A stretch of DNA of 64,000 bases. It comes from Alkaliphilus sp. B6464. Lineage in GTDB: Bacteria; Bacillota; Clostridia; Peptostreptococcales; Natronincolaceae. Position numbers and translations under genes: made by a program. Where the stretch lies: NCBI RefSeq assembly GCF_018141165.1, contig NZ_CP058557.1:434001-498000 (forward strand), given 5' to 3'. Below, piece after piece: positions 56,127-64,000 of this stretch. Within the stretch, counting starts at the first letter, position 1; each line of letters begins with the position of its first letter. The notes beneath the pieces were generated by a model, which worked only from the letters and a program-made list of their open reading frames with translations, had not been told where the DNA came from and did not search any database.

Positions 56127-56374
56127 TATAGCACCTCATTAAATTTTATCTTAACATCAATTATTTTATTTAATAATTTAATTTCTAAATGATGAGTACA
56201 TAACTCATAAAATTTGCATTTTTCACATTCATAATAAGATAAATTCACTTCCCATACAACTTTATCGTTTAATTTAAAATCAGAAAACACTTCATTAACA
56301 GTTTCTTGTTTATATAAAAGATTTAATACAGAAAGTGCATTTCTTTCATCGTAATTAAAATTTAGTTTTTTGTT
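56126..56374 (-). pseudogene. C-terminal remnant of a Cys-rich protein, perhaps a radical SAM maturase
   Basis: An 82-codon open frame with no start codon, ending in TAATG overlap with the ABC gene. It includes LNFNYDERNALSVLNLLYKQ and YYECEKCKFYELCTHH, a Cx2Cx5C pattern like the C-terminal cluster-binding segment (SPASM type) of peptide-modifying radical SAM enzymes. A stop codon at 56375 cuts it from its N-terminus. The pairing with an exporter suggests a decayed peptide-modification locus; family assignment is tentative. Confidence 0.45.
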
Positions 56375-56528
56375 TTAAAGAATACATGATAACCATATTT
56401 AATGTTAAATATTCAACTTAATATCTATACTTCCTTTTAAAAGCGTTCGTCAAATTACCTTAAACAACGACATGTTTTATTCTATATGCAGACTATTCCA
56501 CCACTAATCTTCTTTATAAAAAAGAAAA

Positions 56529-56563
56529 AAGGTCACCACTAAATAGATTTTAGCAGTAACCTT
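56529..56563 (-). terminator. Terminator after intact asnS
   Basis: AAGGTTACTGCTAAA and TTTAGTGGTGACCTT (minus strand) pair over 15 bp with G-U pairs, followed by T6. Unlike the fragment's terminator, it lies inside the insert. Confidence 0.8.
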
Positions 56564-56634
56564 ATTAAAATTATCTTATTTTATTGTATATTGATTTAAC
56601 ATATTATATTGCTTAAAGATGTATAATAGAAGGA

Positions 56635-58026
56635 TTAAAATTCAGCTGATTTAGGTGTTCTAGGGAAAGAAATAACGTCTCTAATGTTAGTCATTCCTGT
56701 TAAATACATAATAGCTCTTTCAAAACCTAGACCATATCCAGCATGTCTTGTACTACCATATTTCCTAAGTTCTAAATACCACCAATATTCTTCCTTATCG
56801 AGACCCATAGCGTCCATTTTTTCTTCAAGTATCTTTAAGTTATCTTCTCTTTGGCTTCCACCAATAATCTCTCCAACACCTGGTACTAATAAATCCATTG
56901 CTGCAACTGTTTTGCCATCTTCATTTAGCTTCATATAAAAAGCTTTAATATCCTTTGGATAATCTGTTACAAATAAAGGCTTTTTAAATACTTTTTCTGT
57001 CAAATATCTTTCATGCTCTGTTTGTAGATCACTACCCCACTCTATAGGATATTCAAAGGCTTCTCCAGATTTCTTTAAAAGCTCAATAGCCTCTGTATAA
57101 GTAATTCTACCGAAGTCTGAAGTTGCTACATTATTTAGTCTATCTAATAACCCCTTATCAACAAAGCTATTGAAAAATTCCATTTCTTCTGGTGCATTTT
57201 CCAATACGTAGTTAATAATATATTTTAGCATTTCCTCTGCCATTTCCATGTTATCATCTAAATCTGCAAAGGCCATTTCTGGTTCTATCATCCAAAATTC
57301 TGAAGCATGTCTAGTCGTATTAGAGTTTTCTGCTCTAAATGTTGGTCCAAATGTATATATGTTTCTAAATGCTAATGCATAAGCTTCTCCTTGTAGCTGG
57401 CCACTAACTGTTAAATGCGCTTCTTTTCCAAAGAAATCCTTTGTAAAGTCAACATTACCCTGTTCATCCACTGGAGGGTTTTTAGCATCTAATGTTGTAA
57501 GTCTAAACATCTCTCCTGCACCTTCCGCATCGCTAGCTGTAATAACAGGAGTATGTGTGTAAACAAAGCCTTTTTCTTGGAAAAACTTATGAGTTGCAAA
57601 AGCAGCTAAAGAACGAATTCTAAATACTGCTGAAAAAGTATTACTTCTAGGTCTTAAGTGGGCAATCTCTCTTAAAAATTCGAAGGAATGTCTCTTTTTC
57701 TGTAGGGGATAATCGTTATCTGAATTACCTTCTACAACAATACTTGTTGCCTTAATCTCAAAAGGTTGTTTAGCATTAGGCGTTACCTCTAGTTTTCCTT
57801 CTACTCTTATAGATGTACTAATAGAAAGCTTTGATACTTCAGCAAAATTTTCTAAACCTTCCTCAAATACAACTTGAATATTTTTTAGAAAGCTCCCGTC
57901 ATTTACTTCGATAAATCCAAATGCCTTTGATGCTCTTAATGTTCTAATCCAGCCTTCAATTACTACTGTTTGACCTGCATATTTGTCTGTGTTGCGATAA
58001 ATATCCTTAATAAGTATAGATTTCAT
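56635..58026 (-). CDS. asnS: Asparaginyl-tRNA synthetase
   Basis: A 463-residue class IIb synthetase: N-terminal OB-fold anticodon-binding domain (to about 110, [25 protein letters not shown]) and a catalytic domain with motif 2 [22 protein letters not shown] and motif 3 [14 protein letters not shown], plus GGSQRED. It charges tRNA-Asn. ATG 58026 follows GAGGAGGAAG; an earlier in-frame start at 58125 has no support. A T-box leader lies upstream. The 3' end is repeated downstream of the insert. Confidence 0.97.
   Translation of the reverse strand: MKSILIKDIYRNTDKYAGQTVVIEGWIRTLRASKAFGFIEVNDGSFLKNIQVVFEEGLENFAEVSKLSISTSIRVEGKLEVTPNAKQPFEIKATSIVVEGNSDNDYPLQKKRHSFEFLREIAHLRPRSNTFSAVFRIRSLAAFATHKFFQEKGFVYTHTPVITASDAEGAGEMFRLTTLDAKNPPVDEQGNVDFTKDFFGKEAHLTVSGQLQGEAYALAFRNIYTFGPTFRAENSNTTRHASEFWMIEPEMAFADLDDNMEMAEEMLKYIINYVLENAPEEMEFFNSFVDKGLLDRLNNVATSDFGRITYTEAIELLKKSGEAFEYPIEWGSDLQTEHERYLTEKVFKKPLFVTDYPKDIKAFYMKLNEDGKTVAAMDLLVPGVGEIIGGSQREDNLKILEEKMDAMGLDKEEYWWYLELRKYGSTRHAGYGLGFERAIMYLTGMTNIRDVISFPRTPKSAEF
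56638..56787 (-). repeat. asnS 3'-end direct repeat (intact copy)
   Basis: The last ~150 bp of intact asnS, repeated in the same orientation at 54351-54500. The pair brackets 2137 bp of inserted DNA. Confidence 0.88.
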
Positions 58027-58211
58027 AATTCTTCCTCCTCTTTCAATTATATTTATTATTGTAAACTTATTTTTTAAGATATAATACTCCTCTAAGCTCA
58101 TATAATACGCAGTTTCGCATCTCAAATTTATTTGCTCCCTGTAGTCGCATAAATTTGGTGCTCATTGCGTTTGACCTACCAGCAATTTGCCTTGCAAATT
58201 GGGTTAGGTCA
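58027..58211. repeat. Inverted-repeat segment between T-box and asnS
   Basis: The 185 bp from the T-box terminator to asnS start contain a long hairpin: TGACCTA/TAGGTCA outer arms with CAATTTGC/GCAAATTG inside (58172-58211), and a second pair AAATTTAT/ATAAATTT (about 58125-58155). The spacing is unusually long for a T-box leader. It could be an inserted extragenic repeat. Confidence 0.5.
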
Positions 58212-58480
58212 TAAAAAAAACCCTCATCCCTCTAGTAATAAAGGGACGAAGGCTATATCTTCGCGGTACCACCCTAATTGTCATATACATGACCGGCTCC
58301 ATATCAGTACAACAATTATACTGTCCACCAAATAACGGTGTGGTTCCGTCTAAGTCTACTTGCAATAAGCTTTCGGTTAGAAACTCAGAGATGTTCTTCC
58401 ATATAGGGCTTAATATCGGTCTTCCACCACCACCGACTCGCTAAAATTGTTTCCTATACTTACTCTTCTCTTCATAGTTT
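58212..58480 (-). promoter_or_regulatory. T-box leader of asnS
   Basis: On the minus strand the conserved antiterminator sequence AGGGTGGTACCGCG is present (58263-58276), followed by the terminator hairpin (CCTTCGTCCCT ... AGGGATGAGGG, T8) at 58212-58253. Stem I starts near 58480 and includes the expected GGAA/AGTA-type loops; an AAC triplet at 58376-58378 fits an Asn specifier. Uncharged tRNA-Asn would favour antitermination. Confidence 0.9.
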
Positions 58481-58699
58481 TTTTATATTATATTTTGTGT
58501 TACAAATATTATAATCATAAAGAAGTAAAATGTCAAAGGATTTAAAATATATTATATCCTAAAATTCGATTATATATGCTACTATCTATAAACTAATCAT
58601 AGTATATCTAAATTATAATAGCTTGTCATAGTTCAGCATTGTTATGAATAAACTTCTTATTAGGTGTATACAACTAATCATATATCTGGGGGAATAGAT

Positions 58700-58999
58700 G
58701 TGCTAAGAGAAAATTTTATTTTAAAGGATAAAAACTATATACTATTAGTGTTATTTATATTTGTAATACTTTCATTTCAAAACTGGTACTTTGGTAGTCT
58801 AACTAGCCAAAACCAAGAGTTAATAAATATAAATAAAGAAGTGCTTTCAAGCTATAAGGAATTAATAGATAATCATTTAAAATATAGTGAAGATGTCCAT
58901 TATATGAGAATAACCGCCGAAAACCTAGAAAAACAAAACAAAGAGCTAATGGAGAAAACAGAAAGGCTGAATGAACTTTTTTTCGACCAAATGTACTAA
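58700..58999 (+). CDS. Membrane-anchored coiled-coil protein, apparent N-terminal part of a split deacetylase
   Basis: A 99-residue protein from GTG 58700 (GGGGG 8 nt upstream). It has a membrane helix at about 14-30 (YILLVLFIFVILSFQNWYF) and then a coiled-coil region rich in Glu, Lys and Asn. Its stop overlaps the deacetylase ATG by one base (TAATG). Adding one T in the T7 tract at 58977-58983 would join the two frames as NELFFRPNVLMTTP. The pair could be one gene broken by a frameshift, or a coupled anchor and enzyme. Confidence 0.65.
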   Translation: MLRENFILKDKNYILLVLFIFVILSFQNWYFGSLTSQNQELININKEVLSSYKELIDNHLKYSEDVHYMRITAENLEKQNKELMEKTERLNELFFDQMY

Positions 59000-59649
59000 T
59001 GACAACCCCATCAACTAAGAAAAATGTATATCTAACCTTTGATGATGGCCCTAGTATAAATACAGCTAAAATACTTGATATATTAAAGGAATATAATATT
59101 AAAGCTACTTTTTTTGTAGTTGGTGCATCAAATGAGCACTCTAAAAACCTATATAAAAGAATTGTAGATGAGGGCCACACTTTAGGAAACCATACATATT
59201 CCCATAACTACAAAACCATATATGCATCCGAAGAAAATTTTATACAAGATTTTAAAAAGCTGGAAGATTACATATATGATGTAGCAGGAGTAAAAATGGA
59301 TATTATGCGTTTTCCCGGAGGGTCAAATACAAGAATTCCTCATAAATACTCGGATGAAAAATTTATGAAGCGCATTACTACAAAGATGCTTTACAATGGT
59401 TATCAATATTTCGACTGGAATGTAGACTCAAAGGATGCTAAAGTAGTGAAACAAAGTAAAGATGTAATTATAGAATCCGTACTAGACGGTGTTAGAAACA
59501 ATGACCCGGCCATAGTTTTATTTCACGATAGTATTCCAAAAACGACTACTGTAGAAGCTTTGCCAATTATAATTGAAGAACTATTAAAAGAAGATTATAC
59601 TTTTGATGTACTCCATAAAGATTCTTTTTATGTGCAGTTTAAAAAATAA
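58999..59649 (+). CDS. Polysaccharide deacetylase (NodB-like)
   Basis: A 216-residue NodB-homology domain: YLTFDDGPSINTAKIL (catalytic Asp pair), GHTLGNHTYSHN (metal His pair), RFPGGSNTR and IVLFHDS. It removes acetyl groups from peptidoglycan or other polysaccharides outside the cell, yet the frame has no signal peptide or membrane helix. The upstream gene supplies a membrane helix. No SD stands out, so translation may depend on coupling or frameshifting. Confidence 0.9.
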   Translation: MTTPSTKKNVYLTFDDGPSINTAKILDILKEYNIKATFFVVGASNEHSKNLYKRIVDEGHTLGNHTYSHNYKTIYASEENFIQDFKKLEDYIYDVAGVKMDIMRFPGGSNTRIPHKYSDEKFMKRITTKMLYNGYQYFDWNVDSKDAKVVKQSKDVIIESVLDGVRNNDPAIVLFHDSIPKTTTVEALPIIIEELLKEDYTFDVLHKDSFYVQFKK

Positions 59650-59783
59650 TTACTCTAACCTTTTAACTTAAATATAACTAATACTTCTAGTCAAGGTGGC
59701 AAGAATACCACCTTACTTCTTTGCAGATTACATATTATGCATAAGTGAAAACCCAGCATAGAATTAATATCTTTTTAAGTCTG

Positions 59784-61406
59784 TTATTGATTTTCCAATA
59801 GCATTAGCCCCAATTGTAATTGGAAGCAGTAATCAAAATCTGATAAATCATTACCCAATATATCTTCACATTTTTTTATCCTATACTTTATGGTATTTCT
59901 ATGCAAAAACATCCTTCTTGCTGTAGCAGTTATACTGCATCTGCATTCTAGATATACTTGCAATGTCCTACGCAATTCTAACATCATTTCATCTGTGCTA
60001 TATGCCAATTCCTTTAATATGTGTAAGCAGAAACCTTGAACTTGCTCATTTGATACGGATTTTAATAATTCAGAAGCGTTCTTGGGTCTATAGTATTTGA
60101 TATATGAAATGTTTCCTTTACATTCACCGTATCTATAGCCTTCTATTGCTTCTTTATAGGAAAACTTAATAGAATTGATATCTACCATACTATTTCCATA
60201 TGAAAAGATGATATTAATCTTGAATATCTTCTGTACCATATCATGAAAATCTGACAATATATCAAGCATATCTGGACAATTCCCTTGCAATAGAATTAGA
60301 AATCTAAAATTTGAAGCTTCAGGAAACATAATTATCCTACCATTAAAAATTCTATTTATTTCTCTATCCATCCAATCATATATTGCTACATATTGTTCCT
60401 CCTTACTGGAAAAATTGGTATAGTTGAATTTTTGGCCTTCAAATGTTTCTAATGTCCCCAAGATAACAGTATAATCCTCAGAATCTAACAACCCATACTT
60501 CTCACCAATTACCATCAGCTGATGAGATGTCCAAGACTCATCTTTATATCTGTTTAACAAAATATTCAGAAATTCTTCTTTGTTTTTAAGAGCATTACCC
60601 AACATATACAGATTCTTATACATTGACACTCTGAAGATTAGAAGTACCTGTTCAATTACCATTTCAGATAAGGCAGCAACCTTATTTTTGCTATCAAAAA
60701 CAAAAAGATAATAATAATTTTGCCCCACATTTTTAATGGTAAATATTGAAGTTTTTTCCACTTGATTATCCTTGATCGATGCGAACTCGCCGCTCTTTCG
60801 ATTATATAATTCATATTTATGGAAGGTTTTTTCTGCTAATGCTACCTTCTCCTTTGTACAAGTAGAATTATAGCTGATAATTTGGCCAAAGGGGTTCATT
60901 AATGCAACAGGCTTTTTTAAGGCATGACCAAGGTTGTTGAGCATAGTTTTTATGGGAGTACCTTGAATTACAAGATTTGAAAACTTTTTTTGAGTATTTA
61001 GAGCTGATAACAATTCTTCATTTTGATTGTTCCAAAGGTGGGATAGTAGATTATGATAAACTTCTCCTAATGTCATTTCTAATGGAATTTGTAATAGTGG
61101 AAATCCCAATTCATCAGAAACCTGGATTACCCTTTCATCTAATTTGTCAATAAATCTTCCAAGCTTAATAGCAAGCCCCGCGCAAGGAAGATTATTTAAT
61201 GTGTATATTAAATCTATTAAACCTTCTTGGTTATTTTGGTAGGACATAGCAGTAGTTATAAGTAACGAATTGGGTGTAAGATAATTTACTACATCTGGTG
61301 TTTCAGTGGATTCAACAGTTATAATCCTTCTAGTTAAATCAGCATTATTATTTATTACTTTAAACTTTTTAAAACTTTCTATTTCAAATAATTCTTCAAC
61401 TGTCAT
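59784..61406 (-). CDS. pucR: PucR family transcriptional regulator
   Basis: A 540-residue regulator: N-terminal PucR domain (1-125, VTVEELFEIESFKKFKVI, PCAGLAIKLGR), a central GGDEF-like/CdaR region (about 290-430), and a C-terminal helix-turn-helix (CSITATARRMFLHRNTIKYRIKKCEDILG). PucR proteins control purine or ureide breakdown. Downstream of carbamate kinase and the symporter genes, it likely senses the catabolite and regulates them. TTGGAGG precedes the ATG. Confidence 0.93.
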   Translation of the reverse strand: MTVEELFEIESFKKFKVINNNADLTRRIITVESTETPDVVNYLTPNSLLITTAMSYQNNQEGLIDLIYTLNNLPCAGLAIKLGRFIDKLDERVIQVSDELGFPLLQIPLEMTLGEVYHNLLSHLWNNQNEELLSALNTQKKFSNLVIQGTPIKTMLNNLGHALKKPVALMNPFGQIISYNSTCTKEKVALAEKTFHKYELYNRKSGEFASIKDNQVEKTSIFTIKNVGQNYYYLFVFDSKNKVAALSEMVIEQVLLIFRVSMYKNLYMLGNALKNKEEFLNILLNRYKDESWTSHQLMVIGEKYGLLDSEDYTVILGTLETFEGQKFNYTNFSSKEEQYVAIYDWMDREINRIFNGRIIMFPEASNFRFLILLQGNCPDMLDILSDFHDMVQKIFKINIIFSYGNSMVDINSIKFSYKEAIEGYRYGECKGNISYIKYYRPKNASELLKSVSNEQVQGFCLHILKELAYSTDEMMLELRRTLQVYLECRCSITATARRMFLHRNTIKYRIKKCEDILGNDLSDFDYCFQLQLGLMLLENQ

Positions 61407-61620
61407 TTAATTAACCTCCAAATCCTAATTTGGTACAAGTAATCTTTAACGACACATTTTATTAGCCATATAAACTTTCTTGAGTAATATCATACTTGTT
61501 TTTATTTTAGTATAATCTATAATAATAATCAATAAAAAAGTAATCCGACTGTTTCATAAACCTCTATATTATCACGTTTTATGTCACAACATCCAGTTAT
61601 TAACAATAATTAATCACATA

Positions 61621-61657
61621 AAAAGGTAGATTTTCATCTATTGAAAATCTACCTTTT
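61621..61657. terminator. Terminator between carbamate kinase and pucR
   Basis: AAAAGGTAGATTTTC and GAAAATCTACCTTTT form a 15-bp stem with a 7-nt loop and T-rich flanks, 35 bp past the arcC stop. Confidence 0.88.
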
Positions 61658-61691
61658 AAACAATATACTTTTTAATTGTTATATTTTAAAA

Positions 61692-62618
61692 CTACATATG
61701 AATTCTAGTTCCAGTTTCTCCGTTTATGCCTTCCTTAGCTTTCTCTAATTGGGTAATAAGTGCAGCTCTTCCCTCTTTAGAGCCTGCAAAGTCTAGAGCA
61801 GCTTCAATCTTAGGTAGCATAGACCCTGGTGCAAAATGACCTTCTTCTATATATCCTTTAGCTTCCTCAATGTTTAAGTCAGATAACCACTTTTCATTTT
61901 CTTTGCCAAAGTTTATTGCTACTTTCTCCACAGCAGTTAGAATTATTAAAAAGTCTGCATCTAATTCTTTTGCCAATAAACAACTTACAAAATCCTTATC
62001 GATTACTGCCTCAACACCAATTAAGCTATTTCCTTCTTGTATAACTGGTATACCACCTCCGCCACAACAAATTACCAATTGTCCTCTTTCAACTAGAGTA
62101 TTAATTGAGTCGATTTCAACTATCTTTTTAGGTGATGGTGATGGAACAACTCTTCTATATCCTCTACCAGAGTCTTCTACTATATCATATCCATGTTCTT
62201 GTTTTGCTAGATTTGCCTCTTCAAGGGACATAAATCTTCCAATTGGTTTTGTTGGGTTTTCAAACGATTTATCTTCTTTGTCAACTACAACCTGTGTCAT
62301 TACTGTAGCTACTGGCATATCTTTTATTCCTCTATTTAATAATTCATCCCTAAGTGCATTTTCCAAATCAAGACCTATATAAGTCTGACTCATTGCTCCA
62401 CTAACATATAATGGTATTGATGAGATACTAGACATAGCACTGTGTATCATTCCCACTTGTGGGCCATTTCCATGTGCAATCACCACATCGCAACCTTCTT
62501 CTATCAAATCAACTATGGCAATTGCTGTTGTTTTAACAGCCATTTTTTGCTCCTCCAGATTATTTCCTAGGGCATTGCCACCTAAGGCTATTACTATTTT
62601 CTTTTTCTTATTCATCAT
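61692..62618 (-). CDS. arcC: Carbamate kinase
   Basis: A 308-residue amino-acid kinase-family enzyme: IALGGNALG, AHGNGPQVGMI, GRGYRRVVPSPSPKKI, VICCGGGGIPV and FAPGSMLPKIEAALDF. It makes ATP and carbamate from carbamoyl phosphate and ADP. AGGAGG precedes two adjacent ATG codons (62618, 62615). It is cotranscribed with the DAACS symporter 17 bp upstream, and the AllH-like gene before that suggests carbamoyl phosphate arises from a ureide carbamoyltransferase rather than from arginine. Confidence 0.95.
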   Translation of the reverse strand: MMNKKKKIVIALGGNALGNNLEEQKMAVKTTAIAIVDLIEEGCDVVIAHGNGPQVGMIHSAMSSISSIPLYVSGAMSQTYIGLDLENALRDELLNRGIKDMPVATVMTQVVVDKEDKSFENPTKPIGRFMSLEEANLAKQEHGYDIVEDSGRGYRRVVPSPSPKKIVEIDSINTLVERGQLVICCGGGGIPVIQEGNSLIGVEAVIDKDFVSCLLAKELDADFLIILTAVEKVAINFGKENEKWLSDLNIEEAKGYIEEGHFAPGSMLPKIEAALDFAGSKEGRAALITQLEKAKEGINGETGTRIHM

Positions 62619-62635
62619 ATCTCCTCCTGGTTTAC

Positions 62636-63853
62636 CTAATCGCTATTTAGTATATCATAATTTAATTCTTTCGTATCCTTTGCCATAAGCATTGAAATCA
62701 AAGCATCAGTGTCAACATTTAATACTGTTCTAAACATTCCTGAAAACCAATCTATACCAGATATAAGAACAATACCTTCTAGTGGTAATCCTATACTTGG
62801 CATTACAATAGCTAATGCTACTAATCCCCCGCCAGGAACCACCACTGTTCCTAAACAAGCTAATGTAGATAATGTTACGATTTTAATAATGGATGGGATA
62901 TCTATTTCTATTTTATATATTTGTGCTACCGTAATACATGCTAATGTTAAAAACATAGATAGTCCATTACTATTTAGTGTCATCGCCAAAGGATTTACAA
63001 GATTTGAAATCCTACTACTTACACCTAGTTTTGTTTCACTGTCCTTCATTTTTATTGGTAATGTTACAGCTGAAGAGGTGGTGGTAAATGCCATAACTGT
63101 CATATTTGTAAGCTTTCTTGCTATACGTATAGGACTTGTCTTACAATATATTGCAGTAAATATAACACTTATAAAAAGATGGATAATAGTACCAATTCCG
63201 AATACAATTAAGAATTTCATCAATGGGAGTATTACACCAATACCCATTGTTCCTGTTGTATATGCTAAAAGTGCACCAATTCCGATAGGTGCAATCACCA
63301 TAATTTTACTAATCATATTTATGATAACTACATTTAAATCTTTTACCCAATCAAGAATCATATTTGTCATATTCTTCTCTCTGAGGGTGCTTAGAGTTGT
63401 ACCAAATAATACAGCAAATACTATTACTTGAATCATATTTCCACTTGCCATGGAATTAATTATATTTGTAGGAAAAAAGTCCACTATTATTTGACTAAGT
63501 TCTTGTGTAGGCTGCTCTACTACTGGTCCACTGGCCTCAAACAGTACGCCAGCTCCAGGTTTTAAAAGTAAACCTAATCCTATCCCTATAGTAGCTGCTA
63601 TAGTAGTGAAAAACATGAACCAAAATATCATCTTTATTCCAAGCCTTCCTAAGTCCTTTGTATCCAAATTTCCTACTGCTTCTATAACTGCACCCATTAT
63701 TAGAATGACCACTGACATTTGAATCAATCTTAAGAAAATATCCCCTATAATTTTAAGACTTCTTGCATTCTCTCCAAGTAATATTCCAGCTATTATCCCA
63801 ATAACCATTGAAATTAGAATTTGTTTTATCATTGAAAGTTTTTTTATTTTCAT
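62636..63853 (-). CDS. Dicarboxylate/amino acid:cation symporter (DAACS family)
   Basis: A 405-residue transporter with the DAACS fold: eight helices and two re-entrant loops, with FTTTSSAVTLPI (serine-rich loop), NPLAMTLNSNGLSMF and WFSGMFRTVLNVDTDALI in the C-terminal substrate site. It takes up acidic or neutral amino acids or dicarboxylates with Na+ or H+. ATG 63853 is chosen because GGAG lies 6 nt upstream. The locus suggests an uptake role for a ureide or amino acid, though the substrate is not shown. Confidence 0.92.
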   Translation of the reverse strand: MKIKKLSMIKQILISMVIGIIAGILLGENARSLKIIGDIFLRLIQMSVVILIMGAVIEAVGNLDTKDLGRLGIKMIFWFMFFTTIAATIGIGLGLLLKPGAGVLFEASGPVVEQPTQELSQIIVDFFPTNIINSMASGNMIQVIVFAVLFGTTLSTLREKNMTNMILDWVKDLNVVIINMISKIMVIAPIGIGALLAYTTGTMGIGVILPLMKFLIVFGIGTIIHLFISVIFTAIYCKTSPIRIARKLTNMTVMAFTTTSSAVTLPIKMKDSETKLGVSSRISNLVNPLAMTLNSNGLSMFLTLACITVAQIYKIEIDIPSIIKIVTLSTLACLGTVVVPGGGLVALAIVMPSIGLPLEGIVLISGIDWFSGMFRTVLNVDTDALISMLMAKDTKELNYDILNSD

Positions 63854-63911
63854 TATGATCTCCATCTTAAATTTTGACTTAACTTCTGAATTATATTTTT
63901 TATACGAATAT

Positions 63912-64000
63912 CTATATATGATACTTTAGCGCATAATTTATCCCTGTTAAAATTCCTGCTAAAATATCTGATCCTGAGGTATTCCCAAATTCCAATAATT
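63912..64000 (-). CDS. C-terminal end of an AllH-like (DUF2877) protein
   Basis: Only 28 residues are in the window: LLEFGNTSGSDILAGILTGI, then NYALKYHI and a TAG stop at 63912. The GNTSGSDILAGILTG pattern matches the C-terminus of DUF2877/AllH proteins (usually GHSSGTDLL-GILLG), subunits of the FdrA-AllG-AllH carbamoyltransferase group. The short overlap limits certainty, but carbamate kinase and PucR next to it fit. Confidence 0.6.
   Translation of the reverse strand, partial: LLEFGNTSGSDILAGILTGINYALKYHI

Noticed and set aside
62709-63431. 240-codon plus-strand open frame
   Set aside because: Lies opposite the DAACS transporter; hydrophobic content mirrors the real gene; no ribosome binding site.

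Overview
The window is low-GC, gene-dense DNA from an anaerobic, spore-forming member of the Clostridia (Firmicutes). Supporting evidence: strong AGGAGG-type ribosome binding sites, a T-box leader before asnS, a PyrR-type leader before pyrC, rubrerythrin, a spore photoproduct lyase relative, a PyrK-linked class 1B dihydroorotate dehydrogenase, and intrinsic terminators after most transcription units. The gene set resembles Alkaliphilus-like or related clostridia, but I cannot fix the genus. Most genes lie on the minus strand. I saw no rRNA, tRNA, CRISPR array or intact insertion sequence.

Layout. 1-0.9 kb: start of a BlaR1-type sensor protease and its BlaI repressor. 1-8.7 kb: DUF1846 protein, YeiH-type exporter, a site-2 protease overlapping ftsH, an M42 aminopeptidase and a UPF0316 membrane protein. 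9-13.4 kb: exonuclease III, a spore photoproduct lyase relative, an AraC/GyrI regulator and a methyltransferase. 13.5-16.5 kb: three genes resembling the YdjG-YdjH-YdjI membrane-stress group (zinc-ribbon membrane protein, membrane protein, SPFH protein with five zinc ribbons). 16.9-20.8 kb: ECF sigma factor with anti-sigma factor, MarR repressor divergent from a YhdH/YhfP oxidoreductase, and a lipoprotein. 21-24.3 kb: a peptide deformylase fused to an Asp/Glu racemase-like domain, preceded by a clear sigma-54 promoter and TTATCA-N4-TGATAA repeats, with a sigma-54 activator gene next to it. 24.4-29.1 kb: two-component system, secreted protein and a BpsA-type polyamine aminopropyltransferase relative. 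29.4-29.65 kb: a likely independent rod-shaped small RNA. 29.8-33.6 kb: transglutaminase-like protein, AraC regulator, YhaM nuclease and rubrerythrin. 33.8-40.2 kb: a MurNAc/GlcNAc operon (murQ-murP-mupG-murR-nagA-nagB). 40.4-41.8 kb: phosphatidylserine decarboxylase and a small membrane protein. 41.9-46.8 kb: pyrC-pyrF-pyrK-pyrD-pyrE behind a PyrR-type leader holding a small ORF. 46.8-52 kb: phosphoesterase, aroD, nitronate monooxygenase, threonine aldolase and a DEAD-box helicase. 52.5-58.5 kb: a secreted flavinylated fumarate-reductase-like lipoprotein, then a 2.1 kb insert (ABC exporter plus a truncated Cys-rich reading frame) bounded by 150-bp direct repeats of the asnS 3' end, then asnS and its T-box. 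58.7-59.6 kb: a polysaccharide deacetylase apparently split from its membrane anchor. 59.8-64 kb: PucR regulator, carbamate kinase, DAACS symporter and the end of an AllH-like (DUF2877) gene.

Working together: the mur/nag operon imports and breaks down cell-wall amino sugars to fructose-6-phosphate. The pyr operon makes UMP from carbamoyl-aspartate; pyrA, pyrB and pyrR are not in the window. The last cluster looks like a carbamoyl-phosphate-yielding ureide (allantoin/oxamate-type) catabolic locus ending in carbamate kinase. The most unusual parts are the sigma-54-controlled deformylase-racemase fusion, the asnS-targeted insert, the PyrR-overlapped leader ORF, the rod-like RNA and the hairpin cluster near 33.7 kb.
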